Source: CAMLJR01 sp964631955 (lineage in GTDB: Bacteria; Pseudomonadota; Gammaproteobacteria; Pseudomonadales; CAMLJR01). From it: 64,000 nucleotides of DNA. Positions 8,681 to 16,891 of the stretch are shown piece by piece. The stretch is from NCBI GenBank assembly GCA_964631955.1, contig CAZWBA010000016.1:1-64000 (forward strand), given 5' to 3'. The notes beneath the pieces are model-generated. The model did not search any database and was not told the DNA's origin. It saw nothing but the letters and a program-made list of their open reading frames with translations. Every line of letters starts with the position of its first letter. The first letter of the stretch is position 1. The position numbers and the translations under genes were made by a program.

Positions 8681-9477
8681 GAAAACAACTGCTTGCTCTG
8701 GTTTTATGCCTGGTACCCGCGCTGGCATTTGCAAGTTCGGGACCTAAATGGCCGCTCGATCAGGTGGAGTTCGATGCGACTGACAAGGCGTCGCTGCAAC
8801 ATGGCGCTCAGCTTTACATGAGTTACTGCATGGGTTGTCATTCGCTGCAGTACGAGCGTTACGGCCGTCTGGTAGCGGGTCTGGGCGTTCCGGAAGATAT
8901 GGTGCTGCAATACCTGCGCTTCGATTCGAACGCAAAAATTGGCGACCTGATGACCAATGCCATGACGCAACAGAAGGCCAAGGTCTGGTTTGGTGCTGCG
9001 CCGCCCGACCTGACTCTCGTCACGCGTGCGCGTAGCCCGGAATGGGTCCACACCTATCTGCGTACGTTCTATCAGGATCCGGCACGTCCGTGGGGCGTGA
9101 ACAACAAGGTGTTCCCCGATGTCGGCATGCCGCATGTACTGCTTGAGCTTCAGGGTGTGCAGGAATGTGCTCCGGGTCCCGTACATGCGGAAAACGGTGG
9201 TGTTCGTCGCGATCCATTGACGGGTAAGGAAGTGTTGTTCGATGGAGAGGGCAAGCCGCTGAATCCGTGTGGTCGCTTGACGGTAACTGCCCCCGGTAAG
9301 CTCACCACCGAGGAATATGATCAGGCTGTTTACGATCTGGTGAATTTCCTCAATTACGTGGCCGAGCCCATGCAGGAGCAGCGTAAGCGCACCGGTGTAT
9401 TCGTATTATTCTTCCTTGCGATCCTGTTCGTTTTCGCATGGTTGCTCAATCGCGAATACTGGAAAGGCATTCACTAA
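8677..9477 (+). CDS. petC: Ubiquinol-cytochrome c reductase, cytochrome c1 subunit
   Basis: Membrane-anchored cytochrome c1 that passes electrons from the Rieske centre to soluble cytochrome c. The 266 residues show a signal peptide (LLALVLCLVPALAFAS), one heme c motif CMGCH at 51-55, a likely axial-methionine region, and a C-terminal membrane anchor (VFVLFFLAILFVFAWLL) ending in a short cytoplasmic tail. It is the last gene of petABC and starts inside the petB stop (ATGA overlap). Confidence 0.98.
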   Translation: MRKQLLALVLCLVPALAFASSGPKWPLDQVEFDATDKASLQHGAQLYMSYCMGCHSLQYERYGRLVAGLGVPEDMVLQYLRFDSNAKIGDLMTNAMTQQKAKVWFGAAPPDLTLVTRARSPEWVHTYLRTFYQDPARPWGVNNKVFPDVGMPHVLLELQGVQECAPGPVHAENGGVRRDPLTGKEVLFDGEGKPLNPCGRLTVTAPGKLTTEEYDQAVYDLVNFLNYVAEPMQEQRKRTGVFVLFFLAILFVFAWLLNREYWKGIH

Positions 9478-9490
9478 ATCCCTTCTCGCG

Positions 9491-9515
9491 GCGCTGCAGG
9501 TTTGGCCTGTAGCGC
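9491..9515 (+). terminator. Hairpin after petC, no T-tract
   Basis: GCGCTGCAGG and CCTGTAGCGC pair over 10 bp (one G-U) around a 5-base loop, 14 bases after the petC stop. The following TTCTCC is a poor T-run, so termination may be weak or the hairpin may be an mRNA 3'-end stabiliser. Confidence 0.4.
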
Positions 9516-9556
9516 TTCTCCATCTGATTGCTTGACGTTGCGCGGTGATTGTCGCC

Positions 9557-9967
9557 ATGACTATGACCTCAAGCCGGCCTTATTTAGCTCGCGCGCTGTA
9601 TGAGTGGATTGTCGACAACGGCTGCACGCCGTATGTTGTCGTCAATGCCAATCGGGACGATGTGCAGGTGCCGCGCGCCTACGTAAAGGACGGTCAAATC
9701 GTTTTGAATATTGCCCCGAGCGCTGTTGTCGGCTTGAAGCTCGATAACGATACGCTGGAGTTCAATGCGCGTTTTGGGGGCGTCGCGATGCAGATTTACG
9801 TGCCGATGGGTGCGGTGCTGGGTATTTACGCACGCGAAAATGGTCAGGGAATGATTTTCGAGCCCGAAGAATCGCCGACGAATCCTCCCTCTCCAGCAGC
9901 TCCCGATGCCGGTCGCGCAGGAGACAATAAAAAACCCGGTCGCCCGGGTTTGAAAGTCGTTAAATAA
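9557..9967 (+). CDS. sspB: ClpXP protease specificity-enhancing factor SspB
   Basis: Adaptor that binds ssrA-tagged proteins and delivers them to ClpXP. The substrate-binding domain is clear (RPYLARALYEWIVDN, then NIAPSAVVGLKL, FNARFGG, AVLGIYARENG), followed by an acidic and Pro-rich linker and the C-terminal ClpX-docking peptide RPGLKVVK. Start codon is uncertain: ATG 9557 or ATG 9563 fit the family N-terminus (TSSRPYL); a GTG at 9545 is less likely. petC-sspA-sspB is the usual order in relatives, but sspA is missing. A GC-rich inverted repeat (AACCCGG / CCCGGGTT, about 9929-9951) lies inside the 3' end. Confidence 0.94.
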   Translation: MTMTSSRPYLARALYEWIVDNGCTPYVVVNANRDDVQVPRAYVKDGQIVLNIAPSAVVGLKLDNDTLEFNARFGGVAMQIYVPMGAVLGIYARENGQGMIFEPEESPTNPPSPAAPDAGRAGDNKKPGRPGLKVVK

Positions 9968-10020
9968 TGGCTGTGAAATAAAAAACGAACGTCGTCACGT
10001 CGTTGTATTTGTTGATTAGC

Positions 10021-10614
10021 TTATTTATCGACGAACTCGAAAAGCATCACCACTTTCTGCACGCCGGCGGTATTTTGCGCAACATTGCCCGCGATATTTC
10101 CTTCTTCTTGTGTCACCAGCCCCAGCAGGAAAACCTCGCCATTTTCGGTGATGACTTTCACGCGGCTATCTTTGATATTTGCTGCAGCGAGCAGCTTGGC
10201 TTTTAATTTGGTCGTCAGCAGTGCGTCGCTTGAACGAACGGCGAAGCCGGTGGCATCGCCGACAGTGAGATAGTTGTGCACCTGGCGGACATTTTTCACC
10301 AGCGCCGCAGCTTGTGCAGCGGCATTGCGCAGTTCCTCGCTCGGCACCTGTCCGCTCAGCAGCACAATTCCGTTGTAACTCGTAACAACCACATTGGCTT
10401 GTTCCAGGCCGGGATCGGTCTTGCGAATATTGACCGTCGCCGTGGTTTCGATGCTTTGATCGTCGATGATGCTGCCGAGGCTGCGGCGACCGGGATCTTC
10501 TTCGATCGGTTTGTCATTGGTTTCGGTGAGAATAGCAGTGCAGCCGCCGAGCAGCAGCGCGATTGCAAACGGCAATGCAGCGATAAGAGAGCGGGAAAGT
10601 TTTTTCACAGGCAT
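10021..10614 (-). CDS. dolP: Outer-membrane BON-domain lipoprotein DolP (YraP-like)
   Basis: 197-residue lipoprotein with an N-terminal signal ending in the lipobox LLGGC and two tandem BON domains (first with NVVVTSYNGIVLLSGQV, second with SRVKVITENGEVFLLGLV). DolP binds anionic phospholipids at the outer membrane and division sites and supports envelope integrity and BAM function. I chose the ATG at 10614 because it yields a compact signal peptide (MPVKKLSRSL...); a longer frame reaches 10710 but overlaps diaA. It lies one base after diaA, so they are probably co-transcribed. Confidence 0.9.
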   Translation of the reverse strand: MPVKKLSRSLIAALPFAIALLLGGCTAILTETNDKPIEEDPGRRSLGSIIDDQSIETTATVNIRKTDPGLEQANVVVTSYNGIVLLSGQVPSEELRNAAAQAAALVKNVRQVHNYLTVGDATGFAVRSSDALLTTKLKAKLLAAANIKDSRVKVITENGEVFLLGLVTQEEGNIAGNVAQNTAGVQKVVMLFEFVDK

Positions 10615-10615
10615 A

Positions 10616-11206
10616 TCAAACCTCGCTACCAAAAAGTTGTAATTCGACGAGCTCGCATAAGCTGTGCAGAACAAGCAGAGCGATTTCCATAAATTGCGCG
10701 CGAGCGGCATGTCCGATGCTCAGCTCGATATCGTCACTGGTCAGCAATGCGCTGATATCCGCATCCTCACTGCACACCACGATAACGCGGGCGCCGCGAT
10801 CGTGCGCCGATTGTATGGTTTGCAACGCAGTGCCGCTACCCGTGCCGTGACTGATAAGCAGAACTGCGTCCTGCGGCTGGGTCAGTGTGCGAATTTGTTT
10901 TGCAAAAATTTCGGTGAAAGACGCATCCGTCGCGATAGCGGTCAGCATGGCTGCATCGCTGCTCAGCGGAATTACCGGCAATCCGGGACGCTCGCGTTGA
11001 AACCGGTTTAAAAACGTAACGGCAAAATGCTGGCTTAGCAGGCCTGACGAGCCTTCGCCGCAGCAAAATATTTTTCCTTCATTGAGCAGCGTCGCCACCA
11101 GCATTTCACTTGCGACCGCGATATTTGGCGTCAAGTGTTCGATGGCCTGCATCGTATGATCGATGTGGCGATGAAAAATATCGATAACGTGCTCGGTCAA
11201 TTCCAC
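10616..11206 (-). CDS. diaA: SIS-domain protein, DnaA initiator-associating DiaA (phosphoheptose isomerase family)
   Basis: 196-residue SIS-fold protein. The sequence closely follows E. coli DiaA (GKIFCCGEGSS, LSQHFAVTFLNRFQRERPGLP, LLISHGTGSGT), a DnaA-binding tetramer that helps load DnaA at oriC. The related GmhA isomerase has the same fold, but the setting lpoA-yraN-diaA-dolP favours DiaA. The apparent start is GTG at 11206 with a poor ribosome site. Confidence 0.88.
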   Translation of the reverse strand: MELTEHVIDIFHRHIDHTMQAIEHLTPNIAVASEMLVATLLNEGKIFCCGEGSSGLLSQHFAVTFLNRFQRERPGLPVIPLSSDAAMLTAIATDASFTEIFAKQIRTLTQPQDAVLLISHGTGSGTALQTIQSAHDRGARVIVVCSEDADISALLTSDDIELSIGHAARAQFMEIALLVLHSLCELVELQLFGSEV

Positions 11207-11268
11207 GCTGTAAGTGCTCTTGGTGATATCGGATTCGACGGATTCGATAGACCGCCACGTCGCCTATT

Positions 11269-11664
11269 TTATCCCGCGTAAAACGCGCCTTGCACCCATT
11301 CCCATACGATGCGGTCGCCATCCGGTTTGGCGCCGAGCACATCGAAACGACAGGCCTGATCGGCACCTTGCGAACGGGTCGCCAGATAATACTGCGCTGC
11401 GTGAATGACGCGGCGCTGCTTTGTGTTCGTCACCGATTCCGCAGCGCTGCCAAAGCTATCGTGACTGCGCAATCTCACTTCGACAAAGACCAGCGTCCGG
11501 CCGTCGCGCATGATCAGATCGATTTCACCACCTCTGCAACGGAAATTGTGTTCCACACAAATTAAATCGCGTGCCTGTAACCATTCGGCGGCGGCACGTT
11601 CTATGGCGGCGCCCGACCGGGTTTTAGTTTGAGATGACTTCCGTCGTGCTCGCTGGTAAAACAT
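11269..11664 (-). CDS. yraN: UPF0102 family protein YraN
   Basis: Small restriction-endonuclease-like fold protein (PD-(D/E)XK type) of unknown function. The nuclease-like core is visible: AAAEWLQARDLICVEHNFRCRGGEIDLIMRDGRTLVFVEVR, with GEIDLI and FVEVR as the conserved acidic and basic motif. I chose the ATG at 11664 (131 residues, normal length); this overlaps the 3' end of lpoA by 41 bases. A longer frame reaches 11745 but goes deeper into lpoA. The conserved order lpoA-yraN-diaA-dolP suggests one transcript. Confidence 0.9.
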   Translation of the reverse strand: MFYQRARRKSSQTKTRSGAAIERAAAEWLQARDLICVEHNFRCRGGEIDLIMRDGRTLVFVEVRLRSHDSFGSAAESVTNTKQRRVIHAAQYYLATRSQGADQACRFDVLGAKPDGDRIVWEWVQGAFYAG

Positions 11665-13477
11665 CGTCGCTCTCCCTGGCGTTGTCATTCGGATCATTGC
11701 GTAACCTAGCGCTACCGTCGTGCATCTCTGCCAGTAGCAATTCACGTTGCACGACGCGCCGGGTATCGAGCATTAACACGCCCGTTTGGCCATCGACACG
11801 CGTGTTGTTTGAATTTTCCAGGTAGCGCAGGCGTGGATACAGGCCGAAACTGTCTATGCCCAGCGCGTAGAGACGCAGATAATTTCTTGCGTTCGGCGTG
11901 GCTGCAATAATTTGCTGCTTGAGCGGCGACGACTGCAAAATCCACGGTATTTCGGTAAAGCGAACGCGTTCGATATCGCGGTCAGCGGCGCTGGCATAGC
12001 CATTGTGGATGCGCGATGTCGAATACACTGGCAGGTCACCGGCATAATAAAAATTGAGCAGGGGTTTAATCAGTCGTGCCTGTGTCGATTTCGCGAGCAT
12101 GAAGATCGCATCGATATCGCGACGCCGATGAGGCGTGAATTCAAGATTGCGATTGAGGACGGCTTCCATCTCCTTGCCGCGTGCCTCGCTGCGTGGAATA
12201 TTCATCGCGTCACGAATTGCTCCTGACAGATCCTGCTGGCCGCGAAACAGTGCCGTACCTGCCACATTGCCGCCGAGACTTTGCCATTGCTGTAAAAATG
12301 CCTGCAGTTCGCGTGAATTGGCGTCGTCCCTATCTGCGATGATGAACACATTGCGCTTGCCGTCATTGGATATCAGTTGTGCAAGCTGTGCACTTTCGTC
12401 TTCGGGTGCAAGTCCGAATTGATAAAGATTCGATGGTGGTGTCTGCGTGGTGTCCGCTCGATTCAGTGCAAGCAGCGGCACGGACAATTGCTGCGAGTAA
12501 AATTGCGAAACTTGTGATTTCTCTAACGGGCCGACTATGGCACCGGCGCCATCGCTCACGGCTTGCTGATATAACTGCACGATGCCCGCGCTGTCAGTAT
12601 CGTAAATCCGCACTGTCGGCACGCGGTCGCCGCGCTGCTGCGCAGCATAGAGTGCGGCAAAAAAGCCATCGCGCACCGCTTCACCGAATGCGGCTAGCCT
12701 GCCGGATAACGGCAGTAGTAGGGCGACCTGATGTATTGGCTCGGCTTCGATTTTGTCAAAAGATGTCTGTCCCGCGATGGCGGCCGCATGGGGTGCAGCA
12801 AATTGTGTTGTGCGATTTTCCTTCGCAGCTATTGCCAGATCGATCCAGCCACGTATCACTTCATTGCTTGTGGTTGTACGGTGACGCTGCAAATCGGACG
12901 TACTGATGTTGCTGAGAGAGCGCCGAATTTCTTCGCGATTTTTTTCGATCTGCGCATTGTTCAGCAGGGGTTCGACGAAGACTCTTTCCTTGGCGCTCGC
13001 AAAATAATTTCCTGCCGAGTACAGCGCCTGTGCGCGTAACAGGCTGATATCAACCTGCTCGGTAGTGCTCAGTTGGTCAATTGCCTGTATGAGCTGTTTG
13101 TCCTGGAGTGCAGCCAGTGCCTGCTGGGTGCGATTTTGCTGCAGGGCCTGACGTGCACTTAATAACTGGCGTCGTGCATATTGCACCGGGGTTAATTTCA
13201 ACTCATCGAGTTCGCGCAGAATTTGAGCCGCAGCTGCGGGCTTTTCCTGCAATGCCAGCGCTGCCGCTTCGAGCAGATACGGTGCGCGCGCTTCGAGCGA
13301 GCTGGCATGCGCCTTGTCGAGAAGCTGCTGAATACCTGCCTGATTTTTTTCTTCAATCGCGGTTGAATTTGGCGCTGAACTGCAACTGCATAATGCGAAT
13401 ATCAGCGCACAGGCTGCAAGCGCGTTATGATGGCGAATCGGATGGCGAAACTGCTGCGTTGCGCGAGATTTTTTCAC
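11624..13477 (-). CDS. lpoA: Penicillin-binding protein activator LpoA
   Basis: Outer-membrane lipoprotein that reaches through the murein to activate the synthase PBP1a. The protein has a signal peptide ending near LCSC-SSAP, an N-terminal helical TPR-like domain, and a C-terminal periplasmic-binding-protein-like domain starting about IHQVALLLPLSGRLAAFGEAVRDGF. I chose the GTG at 13477 (617 residues, MKKSRATQQ after initiation), which gives a basic n-region directly before the hydrophobic signal. Upstream ATGs at 13537 and 13573 would run into rsmI on the other strand. Divergent from rsmI, as in Pseudomonas. Confidence 0.92.
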   Translation of the reverse strand: MKKSRATQQFRHPIRHHNALAACALIFALCSCSSAPNSTAIEEKNQAGIQQLLDKAHASSLEARAPYLLEAAALALQEKPAAAAQILRELDELKLTPVQYARRQLLSARQALQQNRTQQALAALQDKQLIQAIDQLSTTEQVDISLLRAQALYSAGNYFASAKERVFVEPLLNNAQIEKNREEIRRSLSNISTSDLQRHRTTTSNEVIRGWIDLAIAAKENRTTQFAAPHAAAIAGQTSFDKIEAEPIHQVALLLPLSGRLAAFGEAVRDGFFAALYAAQQRGDRVPTVRIYDTDSAGIVQLYQQAVSDGAGAIVGPLEKSQVSQFYSQQLSVPLLALNRADTTQTPPSNLYQFGLAPEDESAQLAQLISNDGKRNVFIIADRDDANSRELQAFLQQWQSLGGNVAGTALFRGQQDLSGAIRDAMNIPRSEARGKEMEAVLNRNLEFTPHRRRDIDAIFMLAKSTQARLIKPLLNFYYAGDLPVYSTSRIHNGYASAADRDIERVRFTEIPWILQSSPLKQQIIAATPNARNYLRLYALGIDSFGLYPRLRYLENSNNTRVDGQTGVLMLDTRRVVQRELLLAEMHDGSARLRNDPNDNARESDDVLPASTTEVISN

Positions 13478-13524
13478 GGCATAATCCGGTCGATAATTCT
13501 GATATCTGTTTTGGTGAGTCAGCT

Positions 13525-14379
13525 TTGATAAAAACATCAGCGAATCAGGCGACGCTTTATATTGTCGCGACACCGATCGGCAATCTTGGCGATATGGTAC
13601 CGCGTGCGGTCTCCGTCCTCCAATCGGTTGCGCTCATTGCCGCGGAGGACACGCGCCATAGCCGACGCTTACTGGATCATTTCAATATCGCGACGCGCTG
13701 TGTTGCTTATCACGATCACAGCAGCCCGCAGGAGCTCGCCGCGTTGCTCGATCAATTGCGTGCGGGCGACAGTATCGCATTGATTTCGGATGCGGGCACG
13801 CCGCTGATTTCCGACCCAGGTTATCGTCTTATCGATGCTGTCCTTAGCGAAGGTTTTAGTGTGGTGCCCATCCCCGGCGCGTGCGCGGCGATCGCTGCGT
13901 TGAGCGCAGCGGGTTTGCCGACGGATCGTTTTGTGTTCGAGGGTTTTTTGCCGGCCAAAGCGCAGGCACGCCAGCATCGATTACAGGAATTAATGCGTGA
14001 GCGTCGCACATTGGTTTTTTACGAAGCCCCGCATCGTTTATTCGAAACATTAAAAGACTTGGCGGATATCTTCGGTGGCGAGCGCGTTGCAGTGCTCGCG
14101 CGTGAGTTGACGAAGTTGCATGAAACGATTCGTCGCGCGCCGCTGAGTGAATTATGCGAGTGGGCGATTGCTAACGAGCAAAATCGCGGTGAGTGCGTGT
14201 TGATTGTTCACGGCGATGAAAGCGAGCAGGCGATCGATGCAGAGGCAGAGCGTATCTTGCGTTTATTGCTCGAGGAGTTATCGGTAAAGCAGGCATCAGC
14301 GCTTGCGGCGAAAATTACCGGGCTCAAGAAAAATGATTTGTATCAGCAGGCGTTGGATTGGCAAAAATTGGAACCGTAG
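13525..14379 (+). CDS. rsmI: 16S rRNA (cytidine(1402)-2'-O)-methyltransferase RsmI
   Basis: SAM-dependent tetrapyrrole-methylase-fold enzyme that 2'-O-methylates C1402 of 16S rRNA. The 284 residues show TLYIVATPIGNLGDM at the start, AEDTRHSRRLLDHF, LISDAGTPLISDPGY and PGACAAIAALSAAGLPTDRFVFEGFLP, all diagnostic. No ATG lies near the conserved N-terminus; the best start is TTG at 13525, seven bases after a GGTGAG site. RsmH, which modifies the same nucleotide's base, is encoded 1.4 kb downstream. Confidence 0.95.
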   Translation: MIKTSANQATLYIVATPIGNLGDMVPRAVSVLQSVALIAAEDTRHSRRLLDHFNIATRCVAYHDHSSPQELAALLDQLRAGDSIALISDAGTPLISDPGYRLIDAVLSEGFSVVPIPGACAAIAALSAAGLPTDRFVFEGFLPAKAQARQHRLQELMRERRTLVFYEAPHRLFETLKDLADIFGGERVAVLARELTKLHETIRRAPLSELCEWAIANEQNRGECVLIVHGDESEQAIDAEAERILRLLLEELSVKQASALAAKITGLKKNDLYQQALDWQKLEP

Positions 14380-14401
14380 AGTTCTAAATACGCAGCAGCG
14401 C

Positions 14402-14512
14402 GATCTGTGATGATTGGGCTTGCAAGCAGCATTTGGCCGCTGCAGGAATTGTTTCACCAAACACGAGAGAATCCCCTGCTTTCGATAGAGGGCGGCCCAA
14501 TCATCACAGATC
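14402..14512. repeat. 111-bp element bounded by 18-bp perfect inverted repeats
   Basis: GATCTGTGATGATTGGGC at 14402-14419 is perfectly complementary to 14495-14512. Imperfect pairing (GCAGC blocks) continues outside the arms. The 75-base centre holds smaller hairpins (for example GCAGC...GCTGC). No coding frame or T-run explains it. It sits 22 bases after rsmI and 119 bases before rnpB. Confidence 0.75.
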
Positions 14513-14594
14513 ACACTGCCGCTGCACTGTAGAAGCGTCGGGGTGGTCCATATGGCCCACCTCGGCGCGTATTCAATGCTCCAAAAAATGTTTC

Positions 14595-14623
14595 TTGAGT
14601 TAGCCAGGTTGAATCGCTAACCT
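14595..14623 (+). promoter_or_regulatory. Sigma-70 promoter of rnpB
   Basis: TTGAGT (14595-14600), a 17-base spacer, and TAACCT (14618-14623). The predicted start, about 14631, coincides with the first paired base of RNase P RNA. Confidence 0.6.
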
Positions 14624-14630
14624 GCCGCGC

Positions 14631-15018
14631 GAGTCGGCCGGACAGTCGCTGCTTGTATGTCTCACCGCAACGTTTCGGCGTGCGGCGGGTGGCAAGCGGA
14701 GGAAAGTCCGGGCTCCATAGGGCATGGCGCCAGGTAACACCTGGGAGGCGTGAGCCTACGGAAAGTGCAACAGAAAGGACACCGCCTAAGCAGCGCGCAA
14801 GCGTTGCCGGTAAGGGTGAAAAGGTGCGGTAAGAGCGCACCGCGTGGCTGGCAACAGTCCACGGCGATGGTAAACCCCGCCCGGAGCAAGGCCAAATAGG
14901 AATCCAATGCCGCGGCCCGCGGTGGATTCGGGTAGGCCGCTTGAGGTCTGCGGTGACGCAGATCCCAGATGAATGACTGTCCTCGACAGAACCCGGCTTA
15001 TAGGCCGACTCACTTTTT
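14631..15018 (+). ncRNA. rnpB: RNase P RNA, bacterial type A
   Basis: Catalytic RNA of RNase P, which removes 5' leaders from pre-tRNAs. The universally conserved blocks are present in order: GGAAAGTCCGGGCTCCATAG (from about 14700), CAACAGAAAG, GGTAAGGGTGAAAAGGTGCG, GAGCAAGGCCAAATAGG, and ATGAATGACTGTC...GACAGAACCCGGCTTA near the 3' end. The terminal P1 helix is formed by GAGTCGGCC (14631-14639) and GGCCGACTC (15003-15011), followed by a short T-run. Placement between rsmI and mraZ is common in pseudomonads and relatives. Confidence 0.97.
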
Positions 15019-15206
15019 CAGAAAAGGCTGCTTTTTAATCAATTGAATGGAATCGGGCTCGCCTTCTCATGTTTTACTTTAAGTATTGAGTGCAGACTTT
15101 TGTTTGTATTCAAGATGGCGAAAGGCGTTTTTTTGGTCGATCAATGAAGTCGGCAAGATTCGGAATTTTGCCGAAAAAATCTTTGCACAATCATGACTTA
15201 TCTCGC

Positions 15207-15236
15207 TTGACAAGGTTTTGAATGCCTCCCTATAGT
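15207..15236 (+). promoter_or_regulatory. Sigma-70 promoter of the dcw cluster (Pmra)
   Basis: Consensus TTGACA (15207-15212), an 18-base spacer, and TATAGT (15231-15236). The start near 15243 leaves about 65 bases before the mraZ GTG. This is the strongest promoter match in the window and the expected driver of the division and cell-wall cluster. Confidence 0.75.
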
Positions 15237-15248
15237 GCATCCAAGTGG

Positions 15249-15273
15249 TGGGTAAAAGTGTCATTTGGTGGAG
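15249..15273 (+). promoter_or_regulatory. MraZ-binding repeats
   Basis: TGGGT (15249), TGTCA (15259) and TGGAG (15269) recur with exact 10-base spacing just after the predicted start site. Known MraZ targets are TGGGN repeats separated by 5 bases in front of mraZ; the first copy fits fully, the second poorly and the third in part. Confidence 0.55.
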
Positions 15274-15307
15274 TTTTGCGGATCAACAGGTTCGCGAGTG
15301 GGGAAAA

Positions 15308-15754
15308 GTGTATTCAGGCAGCTATGCCGTCACCATGGACGCAAAGGGGCGTCTGGCGATTCCGGTGCGTTTCCGCGAGCAGTTGCAGGCGGAGCACCTG
15401 AATCGTCTCGTGGTTACGGTCCATCACGAAGACTCCTGTCTGCTTCTCTATACCGAGCCGCAATGGCAAATCCTCGCTCCCCAGATCCAGGCGCTGCCGA
15501 ATGTGAAGAGCAGTGCCGTGCGTCGTTTGCAACGTCTGGTCATCGGTAATGCCTCCGTGCAGGAAATGGACGCCAGCGGCCGCATCATGGTGCCGCCGAC
15601 GCTGCGCGATCTGGCTGCATTGAATAAAGATCTGGTTGTGGCGGGTGTCGGCCATCGTTTCGAGATTTGGAACGAGGTCGACTGGAACGCATTGATGAAT
15701 GGCGGCGATGAAGCCGATGAGCTGCCGCCCGCGGCGCTCGAATTGAATATCTGA
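15308..15754 (+). CDS. mraZ: Transcriptional regulator MraZ
   Basis: 148 residues with two SpoVT/AbrB-like DNA-binding repeats (AVTMDAKGRLAIPVRFRE near the start, EMDASGRIMVPPTLRD in the second half). MraZ forms a ring that binds TGGG repeats and represses its own promoter and hence the dcw cluster. The family begins with a short F-x-G-containing N-terminus, matching GTG 15308 (YSGSYAVTMDAKG), which has GGGGA five bases upstream. An in-frame GTG at 15245 would add 21 atypical residues and overlap the MraZ boxes. Confidence 0.95.
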   Translation: MYSGSYAVTMDAKGRLAIPVRFREQLQAEHLNRLVVTVHHEDSCLLLYTEPQWQILAPQIQALPNVKSSAVRRLQRLVIGNASVQEMDASGRIMVPPTLRDLAALNKDLVVAGVGHRFEIWNEVDWNALMNGGDEADELPPAALELNI

Positions 15755-15764
15755 GGTGGCGACC

Positions 15765-16709
15765 ATGCCATCGCAAGAGGTGGTGACGTCGCATCAGACG
15801 GTTCTGCTGGAAGAAACCGTCACCGGTGTGTTGAACGATGGCGCGGGTGTTTATGTCGACGGCACCTTCGGTCGCGGCGGCCACAGCCGGTTGTTGCTGA
15901 GCAGGCTGGGTGAGAAAGCACGTGTCATCGGGATCGATAAAGATCCCGAAGCGGTGGCCGAGGGACAGCGGCTCGCGCAGAGCGATAGACGCTTCACCAT
16001 GTTGCAGGGTTCGTTCGCCGACATGCGTGAATTGCTGAAAGCGGCGTGTATAACGGATCTTCTCGGCGGCGTGTTGCTGGATCTGGGCGTGTCGTCGCCA
16101 CAACTCGATCAGGCCGAACGCGGTTTCAGTTTTCTGAAAGATGGTGCGCTCGATATGCGCATGAATCCTGCGCGGGACGAGTCGGCGCAGCAGTGGCTGA
16201 TGCGTGCGGAAGAAAATGAAATCGCACGCGTGCTGAAAGAGTACGGCGAAGAACGTTTCGCTAAACGTATTGCGAGAGCGATCGTGGCGGCGAGAAACGA
16301 AACACCGATAACGAGAACCCTGCAGTTGGCACGGATTATTGCGGAAGCAAATCCGGCATGGGAGAAGGGCAAGCATCCGGCAACGCGTTCGTTTCAGGCA
16401 ATTCGCATTCACATCAATAATGAGTTGGGTGATCTGGAGCGGCTGCTTGGCGAAGTGCTCGATCTGCTCGCGATCGGCGGACGCCTGGCGATCATCAGTT
16501 TTCATTCGCTGGAAGATCGCATCGTAAAGCGTTTCATCAAGCAGCAGGTGCGAGGCGATGAGCTGCCGGCGTACATTCCCGTGCAGGCGAGCGAATTACA
16601 TGTGCGCATGCGCGCGATCGGTAAAGCGGTTCAACCGGGCGCTGCGGAAGTTGATGCGAATCCGCGAGCGCGGTCCGCTGTGTTGCGTGTAGCGCAAAAG
16701 CTAGCTTGA
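15765..16709 (+). CDS. rsmH: 16S rRNA (cytosine(1402)-N4)-methyltransferase RsmH (MraW)
   Basis: SAM-dependent enzyme that N4-methylates C1402 in the ribosomal P site. The 314 residues show the opening SHQTVLLEETVTGV, YVDGTFGRGGHS (SAM-binding loop), IGIDKDPEA, GVLLDLGVSSPQLDQAERGFSF and the C-terminal ISFHSLEDRIVKRF. ATG 15765 is preceded by GAGGTGG overlapping the mraZ stop; an in-frame GTG at 15756 is less likely. Its partner rsmI lies upstream of rnpB. Confidence 0.97.
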   Translation: MPSQEVVTSHQTVLLEETVTGVLNDGAGVYVDGTFGRGGHSRLLLSRLGEKARVIGIDKDPEAVAEGQRLAQSDRRFTMLQGSFADMRELLKAACITDLLGGVLLDLGVSSPQLDQAERGFSFLKDGALDMRMNPARDESAQQWLMRAEENEIARVLKEYGEERFAKRIARAIVAARNETPITRTLQLARIIAEANPAWEKGKHPATRSFQAIRIHINNELGDLERLLGEVLDLLAIGGRLAIISFHSLEDRIVKRFIKQQVRGDELPAYIPVQASELHVRMRAIGKAVQPGAAEVDANPRARSAVLRVAQKLA

Positions 16710-16891
16710 GCGCGCAGTGCAATTTTTAAAAGCGCACAGCGGGTAAATGGAAAGCAGTACAGAGCGGGATCAAATAATTATTCACCCGATTTCGAAATTG
16801 TTCGTGTGAAGAGTTTCGAATACGCAGCGGAAGCTGCACTGGAAGAAGCGGCGGTTTTAAGCAGGCGGTGTTTAGCAAGGCGGGTCTGAGA

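Noticed and set aside
9929..9951. Hairpin AACCCGG / CCCGGGTT at the sspB 3' end as terminator
   Set aside because: It lies inside the coding region for the ClpX-docking tail and is followed by GAAAG, not a T-run.
13108..13524. N-terminal extension of the rsmI frame by 139 codons
   Set aside because: This part is antisense to lpoA and lacks similarity to RsmI, whose conserved N-terminus begins at about 13550.
14511..15013. Several open frames on the minus strand
   Set aside because: They lie across the RNase P RNA gene, whose conserved blocks and P1 helix explain the sequence.
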